Positions 9,222-18,400 of a stretch of DNA of 58,635 nt are shown piece by piece (the first letter of the stretch is position 1; the number at the start of each line of letters is the position of its first letter). The notes beneath the pieces were generated by a model, which ran no database searches, was not told the origin of the DNA, and saw only the letters and a program-made list of their open reading frames with translations. The DNA comes from Ensifer aridi (GTDB lineage Bacteria; Pseudomonadota; Alphaproteobacteria; Rhizobiales; Rhizobiaceae). The DNA is taken from assembly GCF_002078505.1 (NCBI RefSeq), contig NZ_LUAV01000010.1, positions 1 through 58,635 on the forward strand, given 5' to 3'. The position numbers were made by a program, and so were the translations under genes.

Positions 9222-10297
9222 ATGACGATTTCAAGGATCGCCGCCGCAAGCCCGCCGCCTTTCCGGTTACGCCGGAAGAACGCACCCCGCGTGCTGAACA
9301 ACAACCGCGGCGCGCACCGGCAAGCTTCAGCGACAAGGTTGCCATGACGCCAGATGCGGAGGACCCGTTCATCGAGACGACTGCGGCGATCGAAGCGCTC
9401 GACTTGCCGGAAGCTCAGCCCCGCCGGCGGCGCCTCTCCTTCGGCAAGGTGGCCGCGGGCGCTTTCGGTATCCTCTTGTCGCTGGCGATCGGCCTCTGGA
9501 TCGACCGCCTCGTGCGCGATCTATTTTCCCGCGCCGACTGGCTCGGCTACGCCGCCGTCGCGGTCGTGGCAATCGGCGCGGTTGCCTTCCTGATTGTCAT
9601 TGCCCGCGAGCTCACCGGCATGATGCAACTGACGGCGATCCAGGCGCTGAAAGCGGACATCTTGGAAGCAGCCGGACCCGGAAAGACCAAGGCCGCGCGT
9701 GCCGCTACGTCAAGGCTCGTCCACTTGCTGGCCGCAAACCCACGTACCGCCAAGGGTCGGGCGCGGCTTGCGCAGACCGAAGGCGAGATCATCGACGGTC
9801 CGCACCTCCTCGAACTAACCGAACGCGAGTTGCTGGCGCCGCTCGACCGCGAAGCGCGCCGAATCATCCTCGCCGCGTCGAAGCGCGTGTCGATCGTCAC
9901 CGCCGTCAGCCCGCGCGCACTCGTCGACCTCGGCTATGTGCTCTACGAATCCGCGCGCATGATCCGCGCGATGGCCGAGCTTTACGGCGGGCGCCCCGGC
10001 ACGCTCGGCCTCTTGCGCCTGATGCGTGACGTCATCGCTCATCTGGCCGTAACCGGCTCCATCGCCGTCGGGGACAGCTTCATTCAGCAGGTCCTCGGCC
10101 ACGGTCTCGCATCGAAGCTCTCGGCCCGCCTTGGCGAGGGCGTGATCAACGGCTTGATGACGGCGCGCATCGGGATTGCGGCGATGGATCTCTGCCGCCC
10201 CATGCCGTTCCGGGCACTGAAGCGCCCCGGTATCGGTGATTTTCTTGCCGATCTGACGCCGGGAGCAGCGAGAGCTGAAAGCTCGCTGGACGGCTGA
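9218..10297 (+). CDS. YcjF-family (TIGR01620/DUF697) membrane protein
   Basis: 359 residues. An acidic/Pro-rich N-terminal segment (1-80) precedes two membrane helices: about 85-103 (VAAGAFGILLSLAIGLWID) and about 112-130 (YAAVAVVAIGAVAFLIVIA). A cytoplasmic or membrane-associated DUF697 domain follows, with hydrophobic segments near its end. It overlaps the YcjX gene by 4 bp and is probably its membrane partner. Function unknown. Confidence 0.88.
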   Translation: MNDDFKDRRRKPAAFPVTPEERTPRAEQQPRRAPASFSDKVAMTPDAEDPFIETTAAIEALDLPEAQPRRRRLSFGKVAAGAFGILLSLAIGLWIDRLVRDLFSRADWLGYAAVAVVAIGAVAFLIVIARELTGMMQLTAIQALKADILEAAGPGKTKAARAATSRLVHLLAANPRTAKGRARLAQTEGEIIDGPHLLELTERELLAPLDREARRIILAASKRVSIVTAVSPRALVDLGYVLYESARMIRAMAELYGGRPGTLGLLRLMRDVIAHLAVTGSIAVGDSFIQQVLGHGLASKLSARLGEGVINGLMTARIGIAAMDLCRPMPFRALKRPGIGDFLADLTPGAARAESSLDG

Positions 10298-10443
10298 GCA
10301 CCATGATGGCGGGCCGCCTCAATTTCTGGCGAGCGGCCGAAGCCGTGAAGCGGTAATATATGAGCGGCGACGAAACCATCCATTAACCATTTTCGCGCAA
10401 ATGTGATTACCAGATTTGCACGTTGACCCATCAAGGATCGTTC

Positions 10444-10995
10444 ATGTTTTCGCGCCTTTCTTTGATTGCTCGCGGCGTTGCCGCTATCGCGCTTGTCGCT
10501 GCCCTCGGCGCCGCAACGCCGGCACTCTCCGGCGCCCGCGACAAGGCGTTCTTCGACAAGGTCGCCGGCCAGTGGAAGGGTCCAGGCGAGATCGTGGCCG
10601 GCAAGTACAAGGGCACGAAATTCACCTGCGACCTCACCGGCGAACCCATGTCCGGCGCACAAGCCGGATTGAAGCTTGACGGCTTCTGCCGCGTCGGCGT
10701 CTTCAAACAGCCGATGTCGGCGACGATCACGCAGAAAGGCAACAGCTATACCGGAAAGTTCCTCGACGGCGCCGACGGCAAGGGCCTCGACGTCGTGTCC
10801 GGCAATGTTGCCAAGGACAAGGTCGTGGTCGGCATCAACCGCAAGCAGCTCAACGGTGCGATGATCGCTCGCCTCCAGGACGAGGAAACCATGAACATCA
10901 CCATCTCGGTGAAGGTCGAGGAGACGATGGTCCCTGTCATCGGCGTCAGCCTCAACCGGCAGATGGATACGATCGCGGTGGGCTCGATCAAGTAG
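10444..10995 (+). CDS. Small secreted protein of unknown function
   Basis: 183 residues with a signal peptide (MFSRLSLIARGVAAIALVA then ALGAATPALSGA) and probable cleavage near residue 30. The mature part has two cysteines (FTCDL and GFCRVG) that could form a periplasmic disulfide, and repeated beta-type segments. I do not recognise the family. The ATG at 10444 follows AAGGA; a TTG seven codons upstream would give a poorer signal peptide. Followed by its own terminator, so monocistronic. Confidence 0.8.
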   Translation: MFSRLSLIARGVAAIALVAALGAATPALSGARDKAFFDKVAGQWKGPGEIVAGKYKGTKFTCDLTGEPMSGAQAGLKLDGFCRVGVFKQPMSATITQKGNSYTGKFLDGADGKGLDVVSGNVAKDKVVVGINRKQLNGAMIARLQDEETMNITISVKVEETMVPVIGVSLNRQMDTIAVGSIK

Positions 10996-11017
10996 CCGCG
11001 CTTTACAGAGAAATCGC

Positions 11018-11042
11018 AAGCCCGATTGAATGCCGGGCTTTT
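11018..11042 (+). terminator. Rho-independent terminator of the secreted-protein gene
   Basis: AAGCCCG and CGGGCTT form a 7-bp stem over a 9-base loop, followed by TTTT, 23 bp after the stop codon. Confidence 0.85.
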
Positions 11043-11068
11043 GCGGCGTTCGGAAGGGTAATTGCCGC

Positions 11069-11593
11069 TCAACCCTGCGCGCGCCACCAGTCAAGGTTCT
11101 CATCGGCAACATCGATCCCGGTGACATCCGCCTCGTTCAGCCACTCCCTGATCGTCCGCCCCCTAACGGAAAGGTCTGCGGCAAAATCCGCAAGAGGCAT
11201 CAGCACGAAACCGCGCTCCGTCATGCGCGGATGCGGCAGATGCAGCGCGTCGCTGACAATACTCAGGTCATCGAAGGTCAGGAGATCAATGTCGATGGTG
11301 CGCGGCCCCCAGCGCTCCTTTCGCACGCGCTTCATAGCGCGCTCGATCTCGAGACAGGTTTCAAGAAGTGTCTCGGGGCCGAGTGTCGTCTCGACTTTCG
11401 CGCAGGCATTGAAGAACCAGTCCTGATCCGTCTTGCCCCATGGCGGCGTCCGATAAAGCCGCGAAACCGCCCTAACCCGGCAGTCCGGCCGCGCATCTAG
11501 TGCTCGCAAGGCTTCCGCCATAGCTCGGCGCGGTTCGCCGAGATTGCCGCCGAGGCCGAGTGTCGCGCTGCGCCAGCTCTTATTCGGCAACAT
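11069..11593 (-). CDS. folK: 2-amino-4-hydroxy-6-hydroxymethyldihydropteridine pyrophosphokinase
   Basis: 174 residues. FolK transfers pyrophosphate from ATP to 6-hydroxymethyl-dihydropterin in folate synthesis. Family motifs: ATLGLGGNLGEP at the N-terminus, SRLYRTPPWG, FFNACAKVET, the signature RWGPRTIDIDLLTF with its metal-binding Asp residues, and LPHPRMTERGFVLMPLAD. The ATG at 11593 lies inside the end of folB (14-bp overlap), so translation is coupled. Last gene of folP-folB-folK. Confidence 0.95.
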   Translation of the reverse strand: MLPNKSWRSATLGLGGNLGEPRRAMAEALRALDARPDCRVRAVSRLYRTPPWGKTDQDWFFNACAKVETTLGPETLLETCLEIERAMKRVRKERWGPRTIDIDLLTFDDLSIVSDALHLPHPRMTERGFVLMPLADFAADLSVRGRTIREWLNEADVTGIDVADENLDWWRAQG

Positions 11594-11951
11594 GCTCGAC
11601 CGTGACTTCCACGTAATCCAACACCCCGGGAACGGGTGCGTTCGGTTTGCGTATCGAGACCTTCGCCCGACGGATCTGACGGAAGCGCGCGCAAAGCGTC
11701 TTGGCGACCTCAAGCGCCAGTGCCTCGATCAGATATCGCCGGCGCCCGGTAACGATCCTCTCGATCTCGGCGAAAGCGATACCGTAATGCACGGTATCGT
11801 CGATGCAATCCTCGACCAGCGCGGTGCCCTGCTCCACTTCGAGCTCCGCATCCACGAAGAATCGCTGCCCGAGGAACTCTTCCTCGTCGAGCACGCCGTG
11901 GCGGGCAAAGAACGCGCAGTTCTTAAGGGTGATCGTGTAGGTCGCAGTCAT
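11580..11951 (-). CDS. folB: Dihydroneopterin aldolase
   Basis: 123 residues, the usual FolB size. It converts dihydroneopterin to 6-hydroxymethyl-dihydropterin and glycolaldehyde. Typical features are FFARHGVLDEEEFLGQRF with the pterin-binding Glu region, DTVHYG and the C-terminal RKPNAPVPGVLDYVEV containing the catalytic Lys. Its ATG overlaps the folP stop (ATGA) and its end overlaps folK. Confidence 0.95.
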   Translation of the reverse strand: MTATYTITLKNCAFFARHGVLDEEEFLGQRFFVDAELEVEQGTALVEDCIDDTVHYGIAFAEIERIVTGRRRYLIEALALEVAKTLCARFRQIRRAKVSIRKPNAPVPGVLDYVEVTVEHVAE

Positions 11952-12817
11952 GGCTTCATGTCCCGTCGGCTGTTCTTTGCAGTCAGCATAGCATCGGCCA
12001 TCGCCAGCGCATCCCTGTTGATTGCGACATCATGTACCCGAAAAATCGCAGCGCCCTGAGCCCTGAGAAGCGCGGTCGTCGCCGCGGTGCCGACGTCTCG
12101 GGCCTGCGCTTCCCTCCCCGTCACCGCACCGACGAAGCGCTTGCGCGACGTTCCGACGAGGAGCGGCAGGGCAAATCGATGCAGTTCCTCGAAGCGCCCG
12201 ATCAGTTCCAGGTTTTCATCCGTATCCTTGGCGAAGCCGAAGCCCGGATCGAGAACGATCTGCTCCCGCCGAACGCCGGCCTTGGCGGCGATCTCGAGCG
12301 ACCGGTCGAGAAAATGGAATTGATCCTCTATGACATCGCCGAGTTTCTCGCGGCCTCGCCCCGTATGCATAATGCAGAGGCCCGCCCCCGTCTCGGCCGC
12401 GACGGAGGCAATTGCCGGTTCGCGCTGCAGGCCGTGCACATCATTGACGGTATGCGCCCCGGCCTCCACGGCAAGGCGCGCGGTGTCGGCACGATAGGTA
12501 TCGATGGAGATGATCGCCTCGGTTTCACCGGCAAGAGCGGCGATGACGGGCATGACACGGGCTCGCTCCTCCTCGGCGCTTACCGGTTCAGCGTCCGGGC
12601 GGGTGGACTCGCCGCCTATATCGAGAATTTCCGCTCCCTCCTCGACGGCACGCAAAGCGGCTGCCACGGCGGCATCGGCGTCGGTAAAGCGCCCTCCATC
12701 GGAGAATGAATCCGGCGTGACATTGATGATTGCCATCAAAACGCCACGCGGACCCAGTTCGAGACTGCGTCCATGAGCCAATCGCCAACGGAAGGGCTGA
12801 AATGGAGTATATGTCAT
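11948..12817 (-). CDS. folP: Dihydropteroate synthase
   Basis: 289 residues. FolP joins p-aminobenzoate to hydroxymethyl-dihydropterin pyrophosphate and is the sulfonamide target. Both family signatures are present: MAIINVTPDSFSDGG and IDIGGESTRPDAE. SIDTYRA, NDVHGL, LDPGFGFAKD and GTSRKRF follow in the expected order of the TIM barrel. I start at ATG 12817 (MTYTPFQPF); an ATG 13 codons upstream is possible, and neither has a strong ribosome site. First gene of the folate operon. Confidence 0.95.
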   Translation of the reverse strand: MTYTPFQPFRWRLAHGRSLELGPRGVLMAIINVTPDSFSDGGRFTDADAAVAAALRAVEEGAEILDIGGESTRPDAEPVSAEEERARVMPVIAALAGETEAIISIDTYRADTARLAVEAGAHTVNDVHGLQREPAIASVAAETGAGLCIMHTGRGREKLGDVIEDQFHFLDRSLEIAAKAGVRREQIVLDPGFGFAKDTDENLELIGRFEELHRFALPLLVGTSRKRFVGAVTGREAQARDVGTAATTALLRAQGAAIFRVHDVAINRDALAMADAMLTAKNSRRDMKP

Positions 12818-13020
12818 GGTCTTTCGATCCGCGGCTCCAACGGCATAGAGTTTCATCGACGGCGCATGCTGCAGGCAATTTCGTTTTGACGCAAAGCGTT
12901 ATCGCCTTTTCCTCGTGCGATACACCAATTTTCGGACGGGAGTCCTAGCCGATTTGTGTTGCGCTGGCATTGGCTATGCCCCAAGCTTCTATGAAGTTCA
13001 ACCGACGAGAATACGCAGCG

Positions 13021-13650
13021 ATGCCCGGAATACACGCCCCGTTAAGAGCCGCCCTGATCGCATTGCTCGTTGGCCTTCCGCTTGGTGGCGCCTCGGGCGA
13101 AACGCTCATCAGCAAGAGCGTCTCCTACTTTTCGATCGGCGGACGCACGGCAGAAGAGCTCGACAAGGCGCTCTCGGTGTCCGGCCCCTTGATGAGGAGC
13201 ACCGGCACACGCCATCCGGGCGCGACGCGCATCAAGTTCGGCGGCACCGTAACCTATGTCGGTCGCGAAGGGCGTTGCGCGGTCGGCACGGCGCGCGTCA
13301 CGCTCAGCACACGCATTATCCTGCCGCGATGGAAGTACCGCAAACAGGCCGGACGCGACCTTGCCTTGGTCTGGGATACGCTCGCCAGCGACATCAAGCG
13401 CCATGAGGAGCGCCATGCGGAGATTGCCCGCATTCACGCGCGCCAGATGGAAAAGGCGCTACTCGCGTTGAAACCGGAAAACAATTGCGAGCGGATGCAG
13501 GCTCGCGTGGCCGAGGTGAGCGCGGAAGAGGTCGAGAGCCACGATAAGGATCAGGCACGCTTCGACCGTACCGAGGCAGCGAACTTCGATCGGCGCATGA
13601 TTCGATTGCTGCAGCACCGGCTGGAAAGCCTAACGAAAGCCGGCCGTTAG
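13021..13650 (+). CDS. Secreted DUF922-type predicted zinc protease
   Basis: 209 residues with a signal peptide (MPGIHAPLRAALIALLVGL, cleavage probably after GGASG). The domain carries HEERHAEIA near residue 127, an HExxH metalloprotease-type site, and a later NNCERM cysteine that may pair with GRCAVG. This matches DUF922 periplasmic proteins. Substrate unknown. Upstream in-frame ATGs at 12970 and 12991 would push the signal peptide inwards, so 13021 is preferred. Promoter region shared with divergent folP. Confidence 0.8.
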   Translation: MPGIHAPLRAALIALLVGLPLGGASGETLISKSVSYFSIGGRTAEELDKALSVSGPLMRSTGTRHPGATRIKFGGTVTYVGREGRCAVGTARVTLSTRIILPRWKYRKQAGRDLALVWDTLASDIKRHEERHAEIARIHARQMEKALLALKPENNCERMQARVAEVSAEEVESHDKDQARFDRTEAANFDRRMIRLLQHRLESLTKAGR

Positions 13651-13926
13651 CGAGCCACCTTCGCCGAAAGCGCCATACCCCCAAGAAATGGGTGATTATA
13701 GTTTCGCCCATCGAAGAAAAGCGCAAAAACCCACAGTATTTTATTGGCGGAATCTAACGATAGCGAGCGACGCCCGACTCAGCTATATTAATATCATGAA
13801 ACGAGCGGAAGAACTGAAGTTCTACTGCTCGATGTGGGTAACGTTGAATTGCGGATCGACAGTAAGACTACGTGCTTTGCTGGCGGGCTGCTTGAGTTTG
13901 GCTCCGTTGTTTTCGGGTTTTGAAGC

Positions 13927-14055
13927 AAGATCCAGGCAATGAAGCAGCACAGGTTCTCCTGGCGTGTCTTGGTGCAACAGATGCTCCCTCCCTCATCTGT
14001 TTGCGATGCGCCCTCCTTGCCTCGCTAGTCGACCGACCGGCGAGGCATTTTTTTT
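13927..14055 (+). ncRNA. Candidate small RNA with anti-Shine-Dalgarno loops
   Basis: Three structured elements end in a textbook terminator. (1) CAGG-TTCT-CCTG at 13950-13961. (2) AACAGATG (13976-13983) pairs with CATCTGTT (13994-14001), extendable by GC/GC past one bulged T, presenting the 10-base loop CTCCCTCCCT. (3) An open GCCCTCC stretch lies before the terminator stem (14018-14047) and eight Ts. CU-rich loops of this kind complement ribosome-binding sites and recur in rhizobial trans-acting sRNA families. A possible -35 CTTGAG is at 13891, but no good -10 was found, so the 5' end is a guess. It could instead be processed from the 3' end of the upstream mRNA. Confidence 0.55.
14018..14055 (+). 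terminator. Strong rho-independent terminator of the candidate sRNA
   Basis: TGCCTCGC (14018-14025) pairs with GCGAGGCA (14040-14047), followed by eight Ts (14048-14055). It lies about 370-405 bp beyond the nearest same-strand CDS stop, so it implies a separate transcript or a very long 3' UTR. Confidence 0.85.
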
Positions 14056-14081
14056 CTAAATATTAAAGTGCCGAGCGCCGA

Positions 14082-14402
14082 TCAGGCTTGGCGTTCGGGA
14101 ACGTGAACGACCAAGCCGTCCAGGGCCTCAGACATCTTGATCTGACAGGAAAGCCGCGATGTCGGCCTTACGTCGTAGGCGAAATCCAGCATGTCCTCTT
14201 CCATCGCCTCCGGAGCGCCGACTTTCGCCGCCCAGTCCTCGTCGACATAGACATGACAGGTGGCACAGGCACAGGCGCCGCCGCATTCCGCTTCGATCCC
14301 CGGAACCGAATTGCGAACCGCATTCTCCATGACCGTGGAGCCGTTCTCGACATCGAGTTCGTGGCGCGTGCCGTCAAAGGCTACGATCGTTAGTTTTGTC
14401 AT
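14082..14402 (-). CDS. 2Fe-2S ferredoxin, adrenodoxin type
   Basis: 106 residues. The cluster motif is C-GGACA-C-AT-C ([11 protein letters not shown]) followed by the distal Cys in RLSCQIKM, the CX5CX2C...C arrangement of adrenodoxin/ISC-type ferredoxins. [10 protein letters not shown] and MLDF match the family. It carries electrons for monooxygenases or Fe-S assembly in the cytoplasm; the partner is not encoded nearby. GGAAAGAG precedes the ATG. It stands alone, convergent with the candidate sRNA. Confidence 0.93.
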   Translation of the reverse strand: MTKLTIVAFDGTRHELDVENGSTVMENAVRNSVPGIEAECGGACACATCHVYVDEDWAAKVGAPEAMEEDMLDFAYDVRPTSRLSCQIKMSEALDGLVVHVPERQA

Positions 14403-14595
14403 TTCTCTTTCCGGAACGAATTGATTGGGATCGGCCGCCTAGCGCAGGGGTTTGTCGAGGCAGGCGTCGCCGCGGCATTTGAAGTCAGGCACGTTCTTCC
14501 AACAAATCGGCCGGCCAGTCAACACGAGCCGGGCTTCGCCGCAGCCGGCGGTGGCGCGGCGGCAAGGCGTAGCGGACCTACGGCCGAGGCTGAAA

Positions 14596-14964
14596 TCAAC
14601 GGCAGAGTCTTAGGATGAAAAGCTCGGCATCGAGAACGGCGGCGGCAAGTCCGCTCCGCAGCATCGCATCCGTCGGTTGCTCTTCGATCGCGGCGGCGGC
14701 ATTTGCGACATTGTCCGCGCCGACTGCAAGAGCCGCCCCCTTCAGCCGATGGGCGACTTGCCTGCAGCGGTCCGGGTCGCCGTCCGCCATCTCGCACATA
14801 GCCTGGCGTGCCTGCCGCGCGAAGAGCTGCAACACCTCGGTTTCGAGGCTCGCGTCTCCCATCGTCTGTTGGGCGAGACGGGCAAGATCAATGGGATTTC
14901 CGGCCGAAGAGGAAGAACTTGCGGGATTGTTAGGTGCTTGGAAGGCTATCGGCAGTGCCGCCAT
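14596..14964 (-). CDS. Single-domain histidine phosphotransfer (Hpt) protein
   Basis: 122 residues. A Hpt helical bundle carries the phospho-acceptor motif AHRLKGAALAVGA (His about residue 72). It lacks kinase or receiver domains, so it should relay phosphate between a hybrid kinase and a response regulator. It is not ChpT-like in size. AAGGAAACG precedes the ATG. Upstream on the other strand is the pole-growth gene rgsE. The partner kinase is unknown. Confidence 0.85.
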   Translation of the reverse strand: MAALPIAFQAPNNPASSSSSAGNPIDLARLAQQTMGDASLETEVLQLFARQARQAMCEMADGDPDRCRQVAHRLKGAALAVGADNVANAAAAIEEQPTDAMLRSGLAAAVLDAELFILRLCR

Positions 14965-15148
14965 GGGCTCGTTTCCTTATCAGTGTCGCAGCGAGTGACC
15001 GCACCGTTTTCAAACAGTTATCGTCGGTGGGTGGCACTGCCATCGGCTTAAAAAGGCGGCACAATGAGACAGAAATTTGGGGAAATGGTTAATGGCCGTT
15101 AAACCGCGTGATTTCCTGGGCTTTTCCGGTCAGGAGACGGCTATTTGG

Positions 15149-15163
15149 TTAACAAATGATTAG
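15149..15163 (+). promoter_or_regulatory. Possible CtrA site (TTAA-N7-TTAG)
   Basis: TTAA, seven bases, then TTAG: one mismatch from the alphaproteobacterial CtrA consensus TTAA-N7-TTAA. It lies about 300 bp before the rgsE start. Single sites of this quality occur by chance, so this is tentative. Confidence 0.3.
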
Positions 15164-15245
15164 GATTTTAGTGAATGCGGACCGCTCTTAATTGTAAGAA
15201 CCCGGCTAATGTGTCACTACGATACGATTAGGAGCGGGCCTGCAT

Positions 15246-15326
15246 ATGAAATTGGCAACTGTTCTGGTGGATAAGCGGCGCGCGGCATCGCAAGGTGCAG
15301 GCGCGGCAGATCCATCGAGGCGATGA
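15246..15326 (+). CDS. Candidate 26-residue leader/small protein ahead of rgsE
   Basis: ATG at 15246 is preceded by AGGAGCG at a workable distance and reads MKLATVLVDKRRAASQGAGA and six more residues to TGA. The peptide has no recognisable family. It could be a leader peptide of the rgsE mRNA or a chance ORF. Confidence 0.25.
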   Translation: MKLATVLVDKRRAASQGAGAADPSRR

Positions 15327-15463
15327 ATGGGTGATCGGTCAGGGTATTGCGCAGATGGAATGCGTATGCCTTCCTGTCACCGCCCTGTCGAGGATGTCAC
15401 GGCGCACCTTAATGGCGTCAGGAAGACGGCCATCAGCGGGCAATAGTAGTGAGGCGTATCCCT

Positions 15464-18400
15464 ATGGCGACGAAGAAGAGCAACGAGTCGATCGACGAGA
15501 AAGCGTTTCAGGCGCTGGAAGCGGCCCTGAAGATCGACTTTGACGACCTGAAGTCGGCCTTGAACGACAAGACTTCCCTGGATGAGCCGGAGGAGCAAGT
15601 GTCCGAACCCGCGAAGCAGGCTACGGCGCCCGATCAGGCGCGCGCTGCAAGAGCACCGCAGGAAGCCGTGAAGTCGCGTGGGGGCGAAGCTCCGCGCAGC
15701 CTCGCTCCAGAGACCGCGCCGAAGCAGCCGCCGCTAGCACCCGCCAACGACGATATGCGCAGGTCCCCGGCAGCGATGCTCCGCTCCCTCGAAGTACGCT
15801 CCAGCCGGGCGGCGATCCGCGTCGCCGCGCTTGTGTCGCTCGCCTGGGCGGCCGCCGGTGTAGCTGTCGCCCACCTGCTCTACGCACCCGAGATCTGGCA
15901 GATCCGTTCGCTCGGCGATTTGGCGGCCATACCGGGCGCCATCGGCATACTGGTCGGCATCGCCCTGCCGATCATGCTCTTCTTCTCCTTCGCCATCATG
16001 ATCGCGAGGGCGCAGGAACTGCGCAATGCGGCGCGTTCGATGGCCGAGGTCGCACTGCGTCTGGCGGAGCCGGAAACGGCGGCCGCGGACCGGGTGATGA
16101 CCGTCGGCCAGGCGGTACGGCGCGAAGTCTCAGCAATGAACGAGGGCATCGAACGGACCATCGCTCGCGCAACCGAGCTTGAAGCGCTCGTCCATTCCGA
16201 AGTCAGTGCGCTCGAACGCAGTTACAGCGAAAACGAACTGCGAGTCCGCACGCTGCTGCAGGAACTCGGGCTCGAGCGCGAAGCGATCATCGGCCACTCT
16301 GAGCATATCCGTTCGACGATCGCCGGGGCGCACAGCAAGCTGAAGGACGATCTGGAACTCGCGAGCGAAGACATCGCCTCGCGCATCGCCGTGTCCGGTG
16401 AGGCCTTCGCGTCGCTGATTGACACGCGCGCGGCTGCGCTTTCCGAGAAATCGGACCATGCGCTGGAAACGCTGGGCACGATGCTGTCGACCCGCACCGA
16501 TGCGCTGCTTTCCGGCCTGACGACCGCCGGCGTGGCGCTCAGCAATGAATTCGACGCGCGCCTCGACTCGCTCAGCGAAAACCTGACCAAACGCGGCGAG
16601 CAATTGCTCAACCAGTTCGAAACCCGCGCCTCGACCCTCGATGCAAATACCGAGAAGCTGAATGCCGCGCTCAACGAGCGCGCACGTCAGCTCAACGAGA
16701 CGCTGATCGCCCGTACGCGTGACCTCAACGAGAGCCTGAGCGTGGGGCAGCAGGCAATCACCGGCGGCCTCGACGATATGCTCGCGACCCTCAATGCCGC
16801 TCTCGACGAGAAAGGCGCGAGCTTCCGCCAGAGCCTTAAGTCGAGCGCGGACGACGCGATCATGGACCTCGACCTCAGAGGCGGCTTCTTCGAGGAGAAG
16901 CTGCAGACGACGGTCGGCCAGCTGGCGACCGCTTTCGACGAGCGCTTCCACGAGTTCGCAAGCGCCTTCGACAAACGGGCGAGCCAGCTCGACACCAAGT
17001 TGATGGAAAGCTTGCACCGGATCAACGAGACCGTCTCCGGCGGCTCGGAGGCGATCGGCAGCGCGCTCGACAGCAGTGTCGAGAAGATCGGCTCTGCGCT
17101 TTCGGATCAGTCACTGACACTGGCGACGGCGCTCGGCGCGACGCAGGATTTCATTGAGGAAACGATCGGCGGCCGCACGACCGAGCTCAGCAATCTCATC
17201 GGCAGCGCCCATAGCCGTATCGAGGGCGTGCTCTCCGAGAAGACCGGCTCGCTGATGGGAGCCCTCACCGCAGCGCAGGAGCGCATCGAGAACGGCTTCG
17301 GCCAACGCGCCGATCGGCTCGCCGATGCGCTTGCAACCAGCGAGCAACGCCTGACCGAGGGTCTCGATTCGCGCACATCCGCCTTCATCGACGGCCTCCA
17401 ATCCGCCCATCAGCGCATCGAGCAGACGCTCACGGGCTCGACCGACGAGATCACCAGCGCGATCGCGGCAAGCCAGCACCGCCTGGACAACACGCTCTCC
17501 GAACGCACCGCCGCCATCTCGACCGCCCTCGCCTCCGGCGCGAGCCTCATCGAAGGCGCCGTCAGCGGCACCGCGGATCGGCTCGAGCGCGTCCTTTCCG
17601 ATCGCGGGCAAGCGATGTCGGTTGCGCTCAGCAACCAGGCAGATACTATAGACGACGTGCTGTCGCAGCGCGGTCAGGCGATTACCGAGGCGCTTGCAAC
17701 CCAGACCTCGGCGCTCGACGGCGTGCTCGCCGAGCGCGCGGCGCAGATCGATTCAACCATCTCCACCCGCGCCAACGAGATGGCGGATTCGCTGAGCCGC
17801 CACGCCGAAGACGTCGCGGACAACTTGACATTCCGGGCCATGGCTATTGCCGAGACCATGACGGACCGGGTCGGCGACATCGAAAACAGGCTCTCGCAAA
17901 GCGTGTCCGAGGTCGCGGAGAACCTCGGCGGTCGCGTCAGCGACATCGCGGGCACCCTGACCGAGACCAGCGCGCGCATCGCGGAAGATCTGAGCAGCCG
18001 CGTCGGCAAGATTTCGGATGCCTTGACGGGAACGAGCGCCGAGATCGCCGAAGCACTCACCGCCCGGACAACCGAGGCAACCGCTTCCCTCGCCGGCAAG
18101 GCCGCCGAAATCGAACAGACCCTTTCCGGCAGGGCCGAGCATCTGCGCGATACGCTGGACAAGACGCATAGCGAAATCCGCTCGACGCTCGACAACCGTA
18201 TCAGCGCGATCAATCTCGCCGTCGGCCAGGGCCGCGAACAGCTGGAAGAGCTGCTCTCCGACCAATCGATGGCGATAGCAACGACACTTGCGACCAGCGC
18301 GAGCATGCTCGAAATGTCCCTCGAGGAACGTCAGGCGTCGATCGCCGGCGTTATCGACCGCAGTGCCCAGGCGCTCGATGCGCTCACGACACGCACCTCG

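Larger units (their letters stand above)
14965..15463. other. Long intergenic region upstream of rgsE
   Basis: About 500 bp between divergent Hpt and rgsE genes, AT-rich from 15085 to 15200. It holds a CtrA-like motif (15149-15163), a short imperfect palindrome GGTTAATGGCCGTTAAACC at 15086-15104, and a 26-codon ORF with a ribosome site (listed separately). The length suggests complex control of rgsE. Confidence 0.5.

Noticed and set aside
13688..13942. 84-codon ORF (or 48 codons from ATG 13798) before the candidate sRNA
   Set aside because: No ribosome site, no domain, and the sequence is better explained as the leader or promoter region of an RNA ending at 14055. It cannot be fully excluded.
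15086..15104. TTAA-N6-TTAA palindrome upstream of rgsE as a CtrA site
   Set aside because: Spacing is 6, not 7. It was noted only as a palindrome.
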